From: Streptomyces sp. NBC_01485
GTDB lineage: Bacteria > Actinomycetota > Actinomycetes > Streptomycetales > Streptomycetaceae
DNA: 64,000 bases
Direction of reading: 5' to 3'
Assembly (NCBI RefSeq): GCF_036227125.1
Contig: NZ_CP109435.1
Location: forward strand, 248,001 to 312,000
How positions within the stretch are numbered: the stretch's first letter is position 1; each line of letters starts with the position of its first letter. Shown one piece after another: positions 60,252-64,000 of the stretch. The translations under genes and the position numbers were made by a program. A model generated the notes under the pieces. That model did no database searches and had not been told where the DNA came from. It was given only the letters and a program-made list of their open reading frames with translations.

Positions 60252-60272
60252 TTACCTCTGTGTCAGAGACAA
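60252..60272. promoter_or_regulatory. MarR operator: 21-bp palindrome
   Basis: CTCTG (60256-60260), TGT, CAGAG (60264-60268) forms a perfect 5+3+5 repeat within an outer TTACCTCTG/CAGAGACAA pair (7 of 9 symmetrical). It lies 11-31 bases before the MarR start codon, an ideal autoregulatory operator position. Confidence 0.7.
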
Positions 60273-60367
60273 CCGGACCAAGGGAAGGCCAAGAAGGCGG
60301 GCGGCGCGGAGAGTCGGCGGAGAGTCAAGCGCGACACGGGGCAAGCATGAATAAACAGGGGCAATTC

Positions 60368-60393
60368 GTTTCAGAGAGCCTGGCCCTGGGCAT
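60368..60393 (+). promoter_or_regulatory. SigB-like promoter candidate upstream of sigma gene
   Basis: GTTT (60368-60371), a 16-base spacer and GGGCAT (60388-60393) resemble the S. coelicolor SigB-family consensus GTTT-N14-16-GGGTAT/C with one mismatch. It lies 143 bases upstream of the sigma gene start. If real, the SigB-type sigma factor would autoregulate. Low certainty. Confidence 0.3.
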
Positions 60394-60535
60394 CTGCACG
60401 GCAGTGCTTCGGACCGGAGGCACGTCCGTGGGACCCGCCGCGCGGCCGGCCCCGGGTGCTCCGCGAACCGTCCGGGTGAGCGCTTCCCACGGTGTCCGCC
60501 CATTCATCGGCACCCTCCCGAGGGAGGCGCGCGTG

Positions 60536-61330
60536 ATGCGTAGCACCACCGTCCGAACCCAGCAGCACCCCCATGACGACGCCCCGGACACCGCCGAGTC
60601 CTTCGTACGGTTCGCCGGGCTGCCCGACGGGCCGCAGCGCCAGGCGCTCAAGGACGAGCTGGTCCGGCTCTGGCTGCCGATGGCCGAGCGGATCGCCGTC
60701 CGCTTCCGGGGGCGCGGCGAGGCCCTCGAGGATCTGTACCAGGTGGCGGCGCTGGGGCTGGTCAAGGCCGTCGATCACTACGATCCGGACCGCGGCCGTG
60801 CCTTCGAGGCGTACGCGGTGCCGACGATCACGGGTGAGATCAAGCGCCACTTCCGCGACCACATGTGGACGCTGCACGTGCCGCGCCGGGTCCAGGATCT
60901 GCGCAACCGGGTGCGGCACGCCGCGAAGGAGCTGTCGCAGACGCCTGCGGGCCGGCCGCCGACCGTCGCCGAGATCGCCGCGTACGCGCAGCTCAGCGAG
61001 GACGAGGTGCGCACCGGCGCGGAGGCTCTGGAGTGCTTCTCCGCGCTGTCGCTGGAGGCCGAGCTGCCCGGCACCGACGGCTACGCGCTCGAGGACGCCC
61101 TCGGCGACACCGATCCCGGCTACGACACCGTCGTCGACCGGGTGGCCGTGGCGCCCTGTCTGCGGGCGCTGCCGGAACGCGAGCGGACCATCCTGTACCT
61201 GCGGTTCTTCGCGGGGATGACGCAGAGCCGGATCGCGGAGCAGTTGGGCATCTCTCAGATGCATGTCTCGCGGCTGCTCAGCGGCTGTTTCGCGCGACTG
61301 CGTGAGGAGATCGCCGCCGAGGCCGGATGA
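60536..61330 (+). CDS. SigB/SigF-type sigma factor
   Basis: 264 residues from the ATG at 60536 (a GTG three bases earlier is possible; AGGGAGG precedes both). Full set of sigma regions: region 2 (EDLYQVAALGLVKAVDHYDPDRGRAFEAYAVPTITGEIKRHFRDH), region 3 (RPPTVAEIAAYAQLSEDEV) and region 4 (RTILYLRFFAGMTQSRIAEQLGISQMHVSRLL). This group responds to osmotic or general stress and is controlled by anti-sigma kinases such as the one at 6.8 kb, though no anti-sigma gene is beside it here. Confidence 0.94.
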   Translation: MRSTTVRTQQHPHDDAPDTAESFVRFAGLPDGPQRQALKDELVRLWLPMAERIAVRFRGRGEALEDLYQVAALGLVKAVDHYDPDRGRAFEAYAVPTITGEIKRHFRDHMWTLHVPRRVQDLRNRVRHAAKELSQTPAGRPPTVAEIAAYAQLSEDEVRTGAEALECFSALSLEAELPGTDGYALEDALGDTDPGYDTVVDRVAVAPCLRALPERERTILYLRFFAGMTQSRIAEQLGISQMHVSRLLSGCFARLREEIAAEAG

Positions 61331-61333
61331 CGT

Positions 61334-61669
61334 TCACTCCAGCGGGGGTGCGCCGGGGATCTGGCGGGGGCCGTGCCGGTCGAGGAGGTCCTCCAGTTCC
61401 GTTCGGATCTCCTCGGGCAGGTCTCCGGTGCGTCCCCAGACGAGGATCAGGTCGGCCACGCTGCGCAGTCTGACGTTCGTGTGCTGGGAGGCCTCGCGCA
61501 GCACGATCCAGCCCTCGTCGGGCGTCATCCGCCCCAGCGCGACGACCACGCCGATCGCCTGGTCCACCACCGCGTGGGCGGCGACCGCCTCTTTCAGCTG
61601 GGCGTTCTCCGCCTCGAGTGCGAAGATCCGAGCCGTTTCGTCGTCGGGTCCGCGCGGTACTCGTGCCAT
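61334..61669 (-). CDS. ANTAR domain protein
   Basis: 111 residues from the ATG at 61669 (an upstream extension is Trp/Arg-rich and improbable). An N-terminal coiled coil (FALEAENAQLKEAVAAHAVV) leads into the ANTAR fold DQAIGVVVALGRMTPDEGWIVLREASQHTNVRLRSVADLILVW, which binds paired RNA stem-loops to stop terminators from forming. No sensor domain is fused. It converges on the sigma gene, the stops nearly touching. Confidence 0.85.
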   Translation of the reverse strand: MARVPRGPDDETARIFALEAENAQLKEAVAAHAVVDQAIGVVVALGRMTPDEGWIVLREASQHTNVRLRSVADLILVWGRTGDLPEEIRTELEDLLDRHGPRQIPGAPPLE

Positions 61670-61775
61670 CACTCCATCGTGCCACCGGGTCGCTCGGCAG
61701 GCGCTCGGAACGGTTACGGCCGGACACTGGGGGGAGGTCGCGCCCGTCGGCCGAGAGAGCAGGAACGCGAGTGCC

Positions 61776-62579
61776 ATGAACCACCACCACCCGTCATCCG
61801 CCCGTGCGAGAAGGTCCCTGTCCACGGACTCCGTGTTCGGGGCGCCCTGCTGGGTGAGCCTGACCAGCCGCGACCTCGGGGCCACGCAGGAGTTCTACGA
61901 GGCGGTGCTCGGCTGGGAGTGGCGTCGCGGAGTGCTCGGCGACCACTTCCGTACGGCGCTGGTCGGGAACGTGCCCGTCGCGGGGGTGGCCGCCGTCGCC
62001 TCGATGTGGCAGATGGCGGTGGCCTGGACGCCGTACTTCGCGGTGTCCGACGCGGACGAGGCGGCGTCGCGGGCCCGGGAGCGGGGCGGGACCGTGGCCG
62101 TGGGGCCGATCTCGCTGCCGCCGGGCCGGGCGGCGCTGCTGGCCGACCGGGACGGCGCGACGTTCGGCATCTGGGAGGGGGAGCTGATCGGCAACTGGGA
62201 GGCCTGGCGGCAGGCGGCGCCCGCCTTCATCAAGCTGCACACGCGCGACGCCTTCGACTCCGCGATCTTCTACGGCGAGCTCCTCGAGTGGGCCACGGAC
62301 CGCCCCGGCGGCGTCGAGGTCCGCTACGAGGGCGGTGAGGTCGTGCTGCGCAGCCGGGGCGACGTGGTGGCCCGGATCGAGTCGGGCGCGCTGGAGGCGG
62401 CGCCCGATCCGACGATCCGTCCGCACTGGCAGGTCCACTTCGCCGTCGCGGACGTGGCGGCCTGCGCGCGGGCCGCGGAGAAGCACGGCGGCAGCGTGCT
62501 GGTGGAGTCCGATCACGAGGCGGTGCTGCGGGATCAGGACGGCGCCCAGTTCACGGTGACCTCGCACCACGCGCGCTGA
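61776..62579 (+). CDS. Glyoxalase/VOC family protein (two-domain)
   Basis: 267 residues, ATG at 61776 after AGCAGGAACG. Two vicinal-oxygen-chelate beta-alpha-beta-beta-beta halves (about 20-130: [26 protein letters not shown]; about 140-262: [22 protein letters not shown]). The usual metal His/Glu set is not fully clear, so it may bind rather than process a ligand. Streptomyces have many such unassigned proteins. Confidence 0.82.
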   Translation: MNHHHPSSARARRSLSTDSVFGAPCWVSLTSRDLGATQEFYEAVLGWEWRRGVLGDHFRTALVGNVPVAGVAAVASMWQMAVAWTPYFAVSDADEAASRARERGGTVAVGPISLPPGRAALLADRDGATFGIWEGELIGNWEAWRQAAPAFIKLHTRDAFDSAIFYGELLEWATDRPGGVEVRYEGGEVVLRSRGDVVARIESGALEAAPDPTIRPHWQVHFAVADVAACARAAEKHGGSVLVESDHEAVLRDQDGAQFTVTSHHAR

Positions 62580-62587
62580 ACCCGCTC

Positions 62588-63536
<949 letters not shown>

Positions 63537-63540
<4 letters not shown>

Positions 63541-64000
63541 CGGGCGGCCACCAGGACGCCACGCGCCTCGCCCGCCGGGGCGGCCAGGGCCGCCGCCGGC
63601 AGTTCGCGGGGCACCTGGCGCACCTCGCGCAGGGTGGGCGCCGGACCGAGGTGCACGCGGGGGACGCGCTCGCCGGCGCGGGCCCGCTGGGAGAACCAGA
63701 TGACCTTGCTGCCGGTGGCGGTGGTGCAGCACCCCCAGCCGTCGCTCATCACGGCGATGCGCTCCAGGCAGGCGCGCAGGTCCAGGTCGGGGCGCAGATG
63801 GCGGTCGTCGCCGCCGATCGCCGTGATCAGATGCTGGCCGTTCCACCACATCTCGATCGACGTGTGCTTGTCGGTCGCGTGTTCGTCGATGGCCTTCAGA
63901 AGCATCTCGACGCCACGGCAGACGGGCTCGACGAGCGGGTCGAGGTCCCAGTGGTTCAGATGAGCGGCCAGGATGCGCCTGACCTGTCCGACGCGTTCCG
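63537..64000 (-). CDS. ATP-binding (HATPase-like) regulatory protein, 5' end beyond window
   Basis: About 154 codons visible; the gene enters from the right edge without a start. The segment [39 protein letters not shown] resembles the N-box region of small GHKL-like ATP-binding proteins of Streptomyces (E-L-L-T-N-V-x-x-H-A), but the canonical Asn in that motif reads Lys-Ala, which may mean weak or no ATP binding. Its stop overlaps the start of the glgX remnant, suggesting they once formed an operon. The 5' part must be seen to judge it. Confidence 0.65.

Overview
The window looks like a piece of a Streptomyces (or close relative) chromosome. The DNA is very GC-rich with strong third-position GC bias, and many genes start with GTG. 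TTA (bldA-type) leucine codons appear in only a few genes. The gene content is typical: a conservon with paired P450s, a sugar ABC operon lacking its own ATPase, secreted M4 proteases, a GH46 chitosanase, PP2C/anti-sigma-type ATPases, and an ANTAR protein beside a SigB-type sigma factor. I see no rRNA, tRNA, insertion sequence, prophage or CRISPR array. The mix of secreted enzymes, regulators, paralogous housekeeping genes (ctaD, qcrB, hemC) and decayed genes suggests an accessory or arm-proximal region.

Layout. 0-5 kb: two small unknown genes at the left edge, an MFS exporter with an AraC regulator, and a membrane-anchored protein. 5-11 kb: secreted lipase, anti-sigma-type ATPase, a truncated ECF sigma gene with a TTA codon, an acyltransferase with a TTA codon, and a chitosanase with an operator-like palindrome. 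11-16 kb: small unknown genes, M4 protease 1 with a strong terminator, a small secreted protein and a flavoprotein. 16-23 kb: a five-gene minus-strand sugar operon (two permeases, lipoprotein binding protein, LacI regulator, DUF2264 protein) with two matching LacI-type sites. 23-28 kb: lipoprotein, phosphoribosyltransferase, ctaD-ctaF and a convergent, overlapping qcrB. 28-30 kb: stand-alone Roadblock/LC7 protein, ArsR regulator and a small unknown gene. 30-36 kb: complete conservon (histidine-kinase-like ATPase, Roadblock, DUF742, GTPase) plus a CYP157-type P450 lacking EXXR and a CYP154-type P450, all overlapping, closed by a terminator. 36-37.5 kb: a PucR-type regulator split by one in-frame TAA. 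37.5-46.5 kb: YciO, dienelactone hydrolase, M4 protease 2, MHYT sensor, metallophosphoesterase, TauD-type dioxygenase and aldo/keto reductase. 46.7-49.3 kb: an eCIS-core (DUF4157) protein with a nuclease-like C-terminus, a small partner gene and a secreted cupin. 49.3-57.9 kb: PAS-GAF-PP2C-ATPase phosphatase, peroxiredoxin/DoxX pair, MarR, ATP-dependent DNA ligase, Nep1-like protein, GNAT and a HemC paralogue. 58-61.7 kb: MarR-controlled DrrAB-type exporter, SigB-type sigma factor and ANTAR protein. 61.8-64 kb: glyoxalase-family protein, a degenerate glgX, and an ATPase-like gene running off the right edge.

How parts work together. The sugar operon should import and trim an oligosaccharide, with its LacI protein likely acting at two sites 131 bp apart. 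The conservon should form a membrane-associated kinase/GTPase complex coupled to two P450s. Several genes carry TTA codons, including the conservon kinase at codon 4, which would tie them to bldA-dependent development. The eCIS-core protein is the best candidate for an unusual system: a possible contractile-injection effector with a possible immunity partner, away from any visible injection-apparatus genes.
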